A stretch of 47,610 nt of DNA from an uncultured Pelagibacteraceae bacterium (lineage in GTDB: Bacteria > Pseudomonadota > Alphaproteobacteria > Pelagibacterales > Pelagibacteraceae): positions 1 to 47,610 of the forward strand of contig CABYFN010000004.1 of assembly GCA_902518235.1 (NCBI GenBank). The letters are read 5' to 3'. A model generated the notes under the pieces. That model ran no database searches and had not been told where the DNA came from. It worked only from the letters and a program-made list of their open reading frames with translations. This document shows, piece after piece, positions 1 through 7,854 of this stretch. Positions within the stretch are counted from its first letter, which is position 1; each line of letters starts with the position of its first letter. Position numbers and translations under genes: made by a program.

Positions 1-712
1 GATTTATTAATGCTTTAGAATTTTCAATATCTCCTTTTATAGAATACGAGTCCGATTTTTCTTCATTAATTTCAATACTTTCTGATACAAAATTTAAATT
101 TTGATATCCAAAGTTTAAATTTGAAATTTTTGTCAATTTATCTTTAGTGTCAAAATTAAAATTAATTCCATCAATACTGTCAAAACCTAACAAATTAAAT
201 TTTGCTTCTTTAATAGAGCCTGAAAGGTTATATGAATATAGTTTTTGACTTATAGTATCAAATTTGCCCTCTACTTTGAATTTAATCAATCCTTTTTTGA
301 TTTGGCTATATAGTACATATCTAGATAGATCGAAGTTTATAGAGTTTAATAAAGATGTAACTTTTTTTATAGAATTTTCTGAAGACTGTATATTTATATT
401 TTTAATTGAGTTTTCTTTTTTAAGAAATTTTATGATATTTAAATTTATATCCGTATTTAAAATTTTTATTTCATTATTTTCAGCAATTAAAATTGCATCC
501 TTAGTATTAATATTTATAGAACCTTTAAAGAGATTTAACTTAATAAATACATCTTCAAGTTTAAGGTTTAATCTTGAATTATATTCCTTAACTTTGTTAT
601 TTATAAAAGTATTAAAATTGTCTGTCTTAACTCCATAAGTACTCAAATAAATTATAGAAAAAAATAAGACTGTTAAAGTTATTGAAATTATAATTAAAAT
701 AGTTTTACGCAT
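1..712 (-). CDS. AsmA/YhdP-like membrane-anchored envelope protein (partial, C-terminus outside window)
   Basis: An uninterrupted reading frame runs leftward from an ATG at 712 and leaves the window at base 1, giving about 237 residues. The N-terminus is a basic start followed by one strongly hydrophobic segment (about residues 4-24). The rest is rich in Asn, Ile, Lys and Ser with alternating beta-strand-like patterns and no cysteines, which is typical of the long periplasmic bridge proteins of the AsmA/YhdP (DUF3971) type. I infer that class from composition and architecture, not from a diagnostic motif. The start overlaps the 3' end of prfB by 8 bases, so the gene is probably translated from the same mRNA as mrcA-prfB. 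An open frame on the opposite strand at 264-638 is a shadow. Confidence 0.7.
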   Translation of the reverse strand, partial: MRKTILIIISITLTVLFFSIIYLSTYGVKTDNFNTFINNKVKEYNSRLNLKLEDVFIKLNLFKGSININTKDAILIAENNEIKILNTDINLNIIKFLKKENSIKNINIQSSENSIKKVTSLLNSINFDLSRYVLYSQIKKGLIKFKVEGKFDTISQKLYSYNLSGSIKEAKFNLLGFDSIDGINFNFDTKDKLTKISNLNFGYQNLNFVSESIEINEEKSDSYSIKGDIENSKALIN

Positions 713-1803
713 TTATTTTATATAAAGAATTTTCTAAAAAATCATCAATCTCACCATCTAAAACTTTATCAGGATTAGAGTTCTCATAATTTGTTCTATT
801 ATCTTTAACCATTCTATAAGGATGTAATACATATGATCTAATTTGATGTCCCCAACCAATTTCAGATTTTGAATTTTCAATATTATCGCTCTCTTTTTTT
901 CTTTTATGGATTTCATGCTCATAGAGTCTCGCTTTAAGCATATTCATGCATGTTTCCTTATTTTTGTGCTGAGATCTTTCATTTTGACATTGAACGACAA
1001 TTTTACTTGGAATATGTGTAATTCTTACGGCACTATCTGTTGTGTTTACATGCTGTCCACCTGCTCCACTTGATCTGTAAGTATCTATTCTTAAATCTTT
1101 CTCTAATATCTCTATATCTATATCCTCACTAATTACTGGATAAACCCAAACACTTGCGAAACTGGTATGTCTTCTAGCCCCTGAGTCAAAAGGTGAAATT
1201 CTAACTAAACGATGAATCCCAGACTCTGATTTTAAAAAGCCATAAATATATTCTCCAGAGATTTTTATTACTGAAGATTTTATTCCTGCTTCGTCTCCTT
1301 TATGCTCGCTAATTAATTCTACTTTATGGTCTTTAATAGCTGCCCATTTCATATACATTCTTCTTAACATTGCTGCCCAATCCTGACTTTCAGTACCACC
1401 TGCCCCTGCATGGAATTCTAAATAACTATCTAAAATATCGTTTTCATTGGAGAGAAAACATTTAATTTCTAATTTTTTGAATTCTTCTTTTAGATTTGAA
1501 AATTTTTTTAAAGTTTCTTGAACTAGTTGTTTATCATTTTCTTCACTAGCTAATTGAAAAATATCATATAACTCATTAATTTCTTTCTCTGATTGCTCGT
1601 GGGAATCTAATAAATTGTCGTAACCTTTTTTTTTCTTTAATATCTTTTCAGCTTGTTTTCTATCATTCCAAAATTTTGGATCTTCTACAATGGCATTTAG
1701 TTTATTTCTTTTCGTCTCTATATTTTGTGTTTCAAAGAAACTCCTTGATTCTTTGATTTATCTTTATTACTTCAGATTTAAACTTATCTATTTCCTGTTC
1801 CAT
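705..1803 (-). CDS. prfB: Peptide chain release factor 2, with programmed +1 frameshift
   Basis: RF2 recognises UAA and UGA stop codons and triggers peptide release. The gene is in two frames: 23 codons from ATG at 1803 ending at an in-frame TGA (1734-1732), then the +1 frame to the stop at 705, giving a 365-residue protein of normal RF2 length. The joined protein has the N-terminal helical domain, the AGAGGTESQDW motif (about residues 133-143), the stop-codon-reading SPF tripeptide (203-205) and the catalytic GGQ loop (248-250). The ATG overlaps the mrcA stop by one base (TAATG). A caller that ignores recoding would report only a truncated 221-residue protein from the internal Met at 1370. 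The frameshift is the family's normal autoregulation, so this is not a pseudogene. Confidence 0.96.
1731..1746 (-). promoter_or_regulatory. RF2 programmed frameshift site
   Basis: On the minus strand the sequence reads AAGGAG, three bases, CTT, TGA, then A. This matches the known prfB recoding signal: an internal Shine-Dalgarno element, a 3-base spacer, a slippery Leu codon CTT and the in-frame UGA that RF2 itself reads. Slippage by one base continues with GAA (Glu). When RF2 is scarce the UGA is read slowly, frameshifting rises and more RF2 is made. Frame arithmetic agrees: the total span is one base more than a multiple of three. Confidence 0.93.
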
Positions 1804-4142
1804 TAATAAAATTTTAAAATATTTTTTTTATAATTATCAGATTTATAATTATCATTACTAATAAATGCCTGATTTTCAAATTTTTCTTTCTTATACGACT
1901 CAATAATTGTTTTTTTTGAGCCAAAATCTGCTTTTTCTCCAGTTTCAGCGTCTATCACCATCATTTTAATTCCTTTTGAAATTTTAAAAGGTCTAGCCTC
2001 ATAATTGTTTACTGCTTTTTTTATAAAATCTTTGAATATTGGTAGTGCTGTTTTAGATCCAGTTTCGTATTTTCCTAGTTTTTTTGGGGAGTCAAATCCA
2101 ACAAAAACACCAACTACTAAGTTAGATGTAAATCCTATAAACCATGTATCAGTATTGTTATTAGTTGTTCCTGTTTTTCCAGCAATTTGTAAATTTAAAT
2201 CTCTTAGTCGCTTTCCTGTTCCTCTTTGTATTGCACCTTCAAGTATTGAGGTCATTTGATAAGCGGTTTGCGGAGAAAAGATTTGCTTAAAGTTATTTTT
2301 TACTACTGGAATATTATTCCCTTCGAAAGAAATTTTATCACAATTTTCACAATATCTTTTTTCATTATTAAAAATTGTATTTCCCTCACTATCTTGAATT
2401 CTATCAATTATGATTGGCGTAACCAACTTTCCTCCATTTACAAATGAACAGTAAGCACTCGTAATATTCAACAATGTTGTTTCTGCAGATCCTAAAGAGA
2501 CCGATAACAATTCTTCAGGATTATCGTAGATATTCAGTTTTTTTGAAAAGTTTATTATTTTATCTATCCCTAAATCCTGTGAAATTCTAACTGTCATTAA
2601 ATTTCTAGATTTTTCAACACCAGTTCTCAACGTAGACAGACCATAAAATTTTTTACCGTAATTTTCAGGTTTCCACATTTTGAGATCTTCTCCTTGATCA
2701 AGAACGATTGGTGCATCTAAAATTAAAGAGGAAGGTGTGTAATTATTTTCTAATGCTAAAGCATATATAAAAGGTTTAAAGGCAGATCCAGGTTGTCTTC
2801 TTGCTTGTGATACTCTGTTAAATTCACTTTTTTTAAAACTAAATCCTCCTGACATTGCTAAAACTCTTCCACTATAAGGGTCCATAACAACTATTCCACC
2901 ATTGACATTTGGCAACTGCCTCAAACTGAAAATTCCATCAGAAATTTTTTTTACGTAAATTAAATCGTTTATTTTAAAAATTTGATCAAAATTTTTTCTT
3001 GTCCAATTTATATCATCATAATTTATAACACCATTTTCTTTGTTTGAAGTTTGAATTACAGTCTCAAATTTGTCTATTCTTTTTACAATTGCTATATCCC
3101 AATCAATAGTTTTCTCTAAATAAAATTTATCTAAATTTTCACTCCAATCTTCATTCTTCCTATTGTCCAAGGGTCCACGCCACCCTTTTCTCTTATCATA
3201 CTCTAATAATCCTTTTCTTAATGATTCTGATGCTAGATTTTGAAGTTCCAAATTAATTGGACTTTTTATATTAAATCCCTGTTTATGTACTTTATCATAT
3301 CCGTAGTCTTGGATTACTTTTTTTCTTATATCCTCTACAAAATATCTTGTATCCTCTATAAAAATTCTTTTTCTCTTTTTTAAATTAATTTCTGAATTAA
3401 TTAATTCATTATATTTTTTTTTAGAGATATAATTATTTTCATAAAGGTTTTTAATTACTAAGTTTCTTCTATAAGTTGCTAATTCTTTATTTTTATATGG
3501 GTTATATTTGCTAGGTGCCTTAGGTAATGCTGCTAGCAATGCAGATTCTGAATAATTTAATTCACCAATTGGTTTGTCAAAATATCTAAGACTAGCAGAT
3601 GCAATACCATAAGAACCTTCACCTAAATAAATTTGATTTAGATAAAGTTCTAAAATTCTTTCTTTTGTTAAAACTCTTTCAATTCTAAAAGCCAAAATAG
3701 CTTCTTTAATCTTTCTATCTAAACTTACCTCATTAGATAAGAGAAAATTTTTTGCCACTTGTTGAGTAATCGTCGAAGCTCCCTCTAGTCTATTTGATTT
3801 AATAAAATTAAAAATATTATTTTTTATTGCTCTTAAAACCCCCTTGGCATCAACACCCGGGTGTTTAAAAAAATTCTTATCTTCTGAAGATAAAAATGAA
3901 TAAACAATTTTTTTCGGTATGGCATTAAATGGAACAAATATTCTTTTTTCAGTGGAAAAATCGCTAATTAATACACCTTTGCCTGAATATACTTTGCTGG
4001 ATACTGACGGTTTATAATTTTTTAAAAATTTATAATCCGGCAATTTATTTGAATAAGTCCATAACACTGAAAAGATTGTTATTAAGCTTATTAAGGAGAA
4101 TAAAGTAAATGCAAGTAGCAGTTTTTTTATTAATTTACTCAT
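1803..4142 (-). CDS. mrcA: Penicillin-binding protein 1A (bifunctional transglycosylase/transpeptidase)
   Basis: This class A PBP of 779 residues polymerises and cross-links peptidoglycan in the periplasm. An N-terminal membrane anchor (about residues 8-30) is followed by a GT51 glycosyltransferase domain with the catalytic Glu in SSEDKNFF (E87) and the STITQQ motif (123-128). The transpeptidase domain carries all three active-site motifs: SAFK (S453 nucleophile, K456), SRN (512-514) and KTGT (656-659). A linker insert between the two domains (about 310-410) is of PBP1A type. The ATG lies 81 bases from the divergent RNase E/G gene, and the TAA shares a base with the prfB start, so mrcA-prfB-AsmA-like is probably one transcript. 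Confidence 0.95.
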   Translation of the reverse strand: MSKLIKKLLLAFTLFSLISLITIFSVLWTYSNKLPDYKFLKNYKPSVSSKVYSGKGVLISDFSTEKRIFVPFNAIPKKIVYSFLSSEDKNFFKHPGVDAKGVLRAIKNNIFNFIKSNRLEGASTITQQVAKNFLLSNEVSLDRKIKEAILAFRIERVLTKERILELYLNQIYLGEGSYGIASASLRYFDKPIGELNYSESALLAALPKAPSKYNPYKNKELATYRRNLVIKNLYENNYISKKKYNELINSEINLKKRKRIFIEDTRYFVEDIRKKVIQDYGYDKVHKQGFNIKSPINLELQNLASESLRKGLLEYDKRKGWRGPLDNRKNEDWSENLDKFYLEKTIDWDIAIVKRIDKFETVIQTSNKENGVINYDDINWTRKNFDQIFKINDLIYVKKISDGIFSLRQLPNVNGGIVVMDPYSGRVLAMSGGFSFKKSEFNRVSQARRQPGSAFKPFIYALALENNYTPSSLILDAPIVLDQGEDLKMWKPENYGKKFYGLSTLRTGVEKSRNLMTVRISQDLGIDKIINFSKKLNIYDNPEELLSVSLGSAETTLLNITSAYCSFVNGGKLVTPIIIDRIQDSEGNTIFNNEKRYCENCDKISFEGNNIPVVKNNFKQIFSPQTAYQMTSILEGAIQRGTGKRLRDLNLQIAGKTGTTNNNTDTWFIGFTSNLVVGVFVGFDSPKKLGKYETGSKTALPIFKDFIKKAVNNYEARPFKISKGIKMMVIDAETGEKADFGSKKTIIESYKKEKFENQAFISNDNYKSDNYKKNILKFY

Positions 4143-4223
4143 TTTAGTTTAAATTATTGATTGAATTTGTTAAAGTTAAGGCACCGAATTAAAAAACAAA
4201 CTAATGAAAAATAATCAAAATTT

Positions 4224-5990
4224 ATGTCAAAAAATTTATACATTGATGCATCGCATCCAAATGAAACAAGAGTTGTTCTTAAAAAAGATAATCATATTGA
4301 AGACTATGAATATGAAAGTATAAATAACACTTTAATAAAGAATAATATTTATTTAGGAAAAGTAAGCAGAATAGAGCCTTCTCTTCAAGCGGCATTTATT
4401 AATTTTGGGAGGGATAGACACGGTTTTTTATCATTTAATGATATTCAATCTGATTACTATCAACTACCACAAAGTGATTTAGAAAAAATAAAAGAGGAAG
4501 AAGAAAAGGTAAGAGAGGAACTTTCTAAGGAAAGTGAAAATAACGAAAATCAGATTTTAGAGGGTAACGAAGAGGTTAAATTAAATGATCCGGTTGAGAA
4601 AATAGAAGATGAAAATAAAGAAAAAATAAATAATGAAAAAAAATTTCCATCTAAGAGATATAAAATCCAAGAAGTAATAAAACCTAATCAGGTTATATTG
4701 GTACAAGTATTAAAAGATGAAAGAGGTTTTAAAGGAGCGGCACTAAGTACATTTATAAGTATCGCAGGAAAATATATTGTTTTGATGCCAAATACTGCCA
4801 AAGGTGGTGGAATATCTAGAAAAATTTTTAACCCTGGTGATAGAAAGAAAATTAGAAAAATATTGAATGAGATTGAGATTCCAAAAGAAATGGGAATCAT
4901 AGTTAGAACCGCAGGCTCAAATAAAACAAAAAATGAAATAGATGGTGATCTTAAAAATTTAATCACAGTTTGGAACTCTATAAAAGATAATGCATTAAAT
5001 TCTATTGCTCCTGCATTAATTCATCAAGAAAGTGATATAATAAAAAGAAGTATACGAGATATGTACGATGACGAAACCCAGAACATCATAGTTGAGGGTA
5101 ATGAGGGTTATCAAAAAGCAAAGAATTACATGAAACTTATGATGCCTAAACAATTAAAAAAAGTAAAAAAATTTAGGGAAAAAATTCCATTATTTTTTAA
5201 AGAGAATATTGAAAAAAAACTTTTTGAAATTTTTAAAACAGAAGTAAAACTTAGTTCTGGTGGCTATCTTGTTATAAATCCAACGGAAGCATTAGTTTCT
5301 ATAGATATCAATTCAGGTAAATCAATTAAACAAAAAAATGTTGAAAGCACTGCATTAGATACTAATCTTGAGGCAGCTGAGGAGATAGCTAGACAAATAA
5401 AAATTAGAGATTTGTCAGGTTTAATCATAATTGATTTTATTGATATGCTTAGCTTTAATAATCGAAAGCAAGTAGAAAGAAAACTAAAGGAGAGATGTAG
5501 AAATGATAGAGCAAGAATACAAATTGGGAGAATTAGCAATTTTGGTTTACTTGAAATGTCTAGACAAAGATTAAGAGAAAGCAATATTAAATGGTCAATT
5601 AAATTGACAAACGAAACCCTGGCATTGAAAATAATTAAATTAATTGAGATAAAAATATTTGAAACAAGTGCTAAAATTGTAGACGCCCATATTAATGAAA
5701 AAATACTAAGTTTTATTGAAACATATTTTTCTGAAGATTTAGATTATTTTAAAAAGAAAAATAAGGTTAAAATTAATCTTAGTCCCGGCCAGGGCCTTGG
5801 TTTGCAAGAATACAATATTGAATTTAAATCAAAATTAGGCAAATCATTAGATAAAGTTGATAAAGTTGAAAATTTACAGAAAATTTCTGAGGGAAAAATA
5901 GACAAAAGTTTGGATTTAATAAAAGAAAAAAAATTAAATTTTAAAAGAAAAAAATTTAAAAAAAGAAAAAATTTCAAAAAAAAAAATTAA
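4224..5990 (+). CDS. Ribonuclease E/G family endoribonuclease, short form without zinc-link
   Basis: A 588-residue single-strand endoribonuclease for RNA processing and decay. The S1 domain (about 38-190) is split by an acidic, low-complexity insert (about 84-142), as is common in alphaproteobacterial RNase E. It is followed by the 5'-sensor/DNase-I-like core with both Mg-binding aspartates: D361 in SIDINSG and D404 in IIIDFIDM. After the conserved GLLEMSRQRLRES block the expected CPxCxG zinc-link is absent; residues 451-465 contain no cysteine. The C-terminus is a short Lys/Arg tail and not the several-hundred-residue degradosome scaffold of E. coli RNase E. Rne and Rng are hard to separate by eye, so no symbol is given. 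The stop overlaps the convergent thiG stop by 4 bases. Confidence 0.93.
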   Translation: MSKNLYIDASHPNETRVVLKKDNHIEDYEYESINNTLIKNNIYLGKVSRIEPSLQAAFINFGRDRHGFLSFNDIQSDYYQLPQSDLEKIKEEEEKVREELSKESENNENQILEGNEEVKLNDPVEKIEDENKEKINNEKKFPSKRYKIQEVIKPNQVILVQVLKDERGFKGAALSTFISIAGKYIVLMPNTAKGGGISRKIFNPGDRKKIRKILNEIEIPKEMGIIVRTAGSNKTKNEIDGDLKNLITVWNSIKDNALNSIAPALIHQESDIIKRSIRDMYDDETQNIIVEGNEGYQKAKNYMKLMMPKQLKKVKKFREKIPLFFKENIEKKLFEIFKTEVKLSSGGYLVINPTEALVSIDINSGKSIKQKNVESTALDTNLEAAEEIARQIKIRDLSGLIIIDFIDMLSFNNRKQVERKLKERCRNDRARIQIGRISNFGLLEMSRQRLRESNIKWSIKLTNETLALKIIKLIEIKIFETSAKIVDAHINEKILSFIETYFSEDLDYFKKKNKVKINLSPGQGLGLQEYNIEFKSKLGKSLDKVDKVENLQKISEGKIDKSLDLIKEKKLNFKRKKFKKRKNFKKKN

Positions 5991-6005
5991 ATTAGACCTT
6001 TTTTT
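5976..6005. terminator. A-tract/T-tract at the convergent RNase E/G-thiG junction
   Basis: Eleven A (5976-5986) inside the last codons of the RNase gene and seven T (5999-6005) inside the last codons of thiG flank the two overlapping stops. Each transcript therefore meets a U-tract within about 10 bases after its stop, encoded antisense to the partner's lysine codons. The A and T runs could also pair as a weak A-U hairpin with a 12-base loop. There is no GC-rich stem, so classical intrinsic termination is unproven. Confidence 0.3.
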
Positions 6006-6760
6006 GGTGTAGAAGGTGATCCTTCAAGATTGGGTATAATTCTTCCTGAAAGATAAGACTTTCTCCCAGACATAACCGCATATTTCATCGCCTCTGCCAT
6101 TTCAAATGGTTTTTTGGCTTTCGCTATTGCTGTATTTATTAACACAGCATCACAACCCATCTCCATAGCCTCGACTGCATCTGAAGCTTGGCCTATCCCA
6201 GCATCAATTATTAAAGGGACTTTTGTTTGATGTCTTAAAATTTTTATATTTATTTTATTTTGGATGCCAAGACCAGATCCAATTGGTGCTGCTAGTGGCA
6301 TAATAGCTGAAGCTCCAGAATTTTCTAACCTCTTGCACATTAATGGATCGTCATTGCAATAAACCATTACTTTAAAACCTTCTTTTGTTAAAACTTCTGT
6401 AGATTTTAGAGTTTCAATCATATCTGGAAATAAATTTTTTTTATCTCCTAAAACTTCTAATTTGACTATTTTCCATCCTCCAATTTCTCTCGCGAGTCTT
6501 AATGTCCTTAAAGCATCATTTGATGTAAAACATCCAGCTGTATTTGGTAGATACATTATTTTTTTGGGATTTATATAATCCATCAACAATGGTTTTGATT
6601 TATCTGATATATTAACTCTTCTAACAGCAACTGTAACAATTTCAGCTCCTGAAATTTTAATTGCATTTGCGCACTCTTGCATATTTTTATACTTTCCAGT
6701 TCCAACTATAAGTCTAGATTTGAATTTCTTATTTGCAATTTTCAAAATATCTAATTTCAT
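5987..6760 (-). CDS. thiG: Thiazole synthase
   Basis: ThiG condenses 1-deoxyxylulose 5-phosphate, dehydroglycine and the thiocarboxylate sulfur of ThiS to make the thiazole phosphate of thiamin. The 257-residue protein shows the family start (IVGTGKY, 18-24), the catalytic Schiff-base lysine in VKLEVLGD (K100), the NDDP segment, the phosphate-binding GSGLGIQN loop and DAGIGQASDA near the C-terminus. The ATG overlaps the thiS stop by one base (TAATG). No thiC is in the window. SAR11 strains are known to make the thiazole half but to need the pyrimidine precursor from outside, which would fit if the assignment holds. Confidence 0.95.
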   Translation of the reverse strand: MKLDILKIANKKFKSRLIVGTGKYKNMQECANAIKISGAEIVTVAVRRVNISDKSKPLLMDYINPKKIMYLPNTAGCFTSNDALRTLRLAREIGGWKIVKLEVLGDKKNLFPDMIETLKSTEVLTKEGFKVMVYCNDDPLMCKRLENSGASAIMPLAAPIGSGLGIQNKINIKILRHQTKVPLIIDAGIGQASDAVEAMEMGCDAVLINTAIAKAKKPFEMAEAMKYAVMSGRKSYLSGRIIPNLEGSPSTPKKGLI

Positions 6761-6978
6761 TAGCCTCCACCTATAAAATGTACAATTTCTATTTTATCTT
6801 TATTTTTTAAAAAAATTTTATTTAATTTTCTTTTATCAACTATTTCTTCATTCAATTCTATTGCTACCTTGTTGGTTGGTATTTTTAACTTTTCAGCAAG
6901 ATTTCTTAAAGAAAATTTTAAATTTACAGTTAAAAGCTTGCCATTGACTGCTATTTTTATTTTATTTTTTTTATTCAT
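6760..6978 (-). CDS. thiS: Sulfur carrier protein ThiS
   Basis: A 72-residue ubiquitin-fold sulfur carrier ending in the Gly-Gly required for adenylation and thiocarboxylation (the last residues are IGGG). I chose the ATG at 6978, which gives the usual family length. The open frame extends to an ATG at 7071, but the extra 31 residues do not look like ThiS and would lie antisense to aroQ coding sequence. Only 16 bases separate this ATG from the divergent aroQ ATG, too few for a TPP riboswitch or a full promoter, so control sequences must sit inside neighbouring coding sequence or be minimal. No thiF-like activating enzyme is in the window. Confidence 0.88.
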   Translation of the reverse strand: MNKKNKIKIAVNGKLLTVNLKFSLRNLAEKLKIPTNKVAIELNEEIVDKRKLNKIFLKNKDKIEIVHFIGGG

Positions 6979-6983
6979 ATAAT
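6978..6983 (+). promoter_or_regulatory. Possible -10 element for aroQ, implying a nearly leaderless mRNA
   Basis: A perfect TATAAT ends 11 bases before the aroQ ATG, so a transcript from it would have a leader of only about 5 bases. No good -35 lies 16-18 bases upstream, and in this AT-rich DNA the hexamer can arise by chance. Confidence 0.3.
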
Positions 6984-6994
6984 ATAAAGTTTTT

Positions 6995-7438
6995 ATGAGT
7001 AATTTAATAATTATTAACGGGCCTAATCTTAATCTATTAGGTGAAAGAGAACAAACCCAATATGGTAGCAAGGACTATAAATATCTTGAAGAAATTTGTC
7101 GAAAAAGAGCGAATGATTTAAATATAGACATAGAAATCAAACAATCAAATGTTGAAGGAGATATTGTAAATATTATTCAAGACGCTCGTAAAACACATGA
7201 TGGAATTATAATTAATGCTGCAGGATATAGTCATACTTCAGTTGCTATAAGAGATGCTTTAAGTATTTTTAAAAAACCTATTATTGAACTTCATATATCA
7301 AATATTTATAAAAGAGAGGATTTTAGGCACAAGTCTCTCATAAGTGCAGTTGTAACTGGTATAATTTGTGGATTAGGAATAAATGGCTATATTTTAGCCA
7401 TAAACTCTATGCATGAAATCTTAAAAAATGAAAATTAA
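6995..7438 (+). CDS. aroQ: 3-dehydroquinate dehydratase, type II
   Basis: Cytoplasmic shikimate-pathway enzyme converting 3-dehydroquinate to 3-dehydroshikimate. The 147-residue protein is typical of type II enzymes, with the NGPNLNLLG start (8-16), flexible-lid Arg (R18) and Tyr (Y23), the catalytic His in ELHISN (H100) and RxDFRHKS with R111. It leads the tight aroQ-accB-accC set; its last 11 bases overlap accB. The aroQ-accB-accC order is seen in many proteobacteria. No Shine-Dalgarno is visible before the ATG. Confidence 0.95.
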   Translation: MSNLIIINGPNLNLLGEREQTQYGSKDYKYLEEICRKRANDLNIDIEIKQSNVEGDIVNIIQDARKTHDGIIINAAGYSHTSVAIRDALSIFKKPIIELHISNIYKREDFRHKSLISAVVTGIICGLGINGYILAINSMHEILKNEN

Positions 7439-7850
7439 TAAAAATATCATCAAAGAGTTAAATGATTATTTGGAGGAATTTAACCTTGCAGAAATAGAGT
7501 ACACTGAAAAAGACATTAAGGTTAAAGTCTCAAAATCTAGAATATCAAAAAATATTGAAGCTGTAGTTCCTGATAACGAAAAGATAGTTATTAAAGAAGA
7601 AGTTTCAATTGATAACTCTAAAAAAATTACTTCACCTATAATTGGCACAGCTTATCTCGCTCCAGAGCCAGGTGGTAAAAAATTTATTGAGATAGGTCAA
7701 AAAATTAAAAAAGGTGATACAGTTATGATAGTTGAGGCAATGAAAACTATGAATCATGTACCAAGCCCAATAGATGGAATAGTTAAAGAAATAAGTGTTG
7801 AGGATGGTCAGCCTGTTGAGTTTGGTCAGACAATTGCAACATTAGACTAA
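7428..7850 (+). CDS. accB: Acetyl-CoA carboxylase biotin carboxyl carrier protein
   Basis: BCCP carries the biotin that shuttles CO2 from biotin carboxylase to the carboxyltransferase in the first committed step of fatty-acid synthesis. The 140-residue protein has a variable N-terminus, a short charged linker (about 35-65), and a C-terminal biotinyl domain with the canonical EAMK motif (K106 is the biotinylation site) followed by the VPSPIDG turn. It begins 11 bases before the aroQ stop and is 4 bases from accC, so the trio is translationally coupled. Confidence 0.96.
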   Translation: MKINKNIIKELNDYLEEFNLAEIEYTEKDIKVKVSKSRISKNIEAVVPDNEKIVIKEEVSIDNSKKITSPIIGTAYLAPEPGGKKFIEIGQKIKKGDTVMIVEAMKTMNHVPSPIDGIVKEISVEDGQPVEFGQTIATLD

Positions 7851-7854
7851 ATTA

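Noticed and set aside
264..638. Plus-strand open frame of 124 codons rich in Phe/Ile/Leu
   Set aside because: It is the complement of the AsmA-like gene; the composition is the expected shadow of a Lys/Asn/Glu-rich coding strand.
705..1370. prfB as a truncated gene or pseudogene
   Set aside because: The upstream sequence contains the full N-terminal domain and the standard programmed frameshift site, so the gene is complete.
6760..6994. TPP riboswitch before thiS
   Set aside because: Only 16 bases of leader exist before the divergent gene and no THI-box-like sequence is visible.
6979..7071. Longer ThiS start at 7071
   Set aside because: The added residues lie antisense to aroQ, do not look like ThiS, and the 72-residue form has the usual length.
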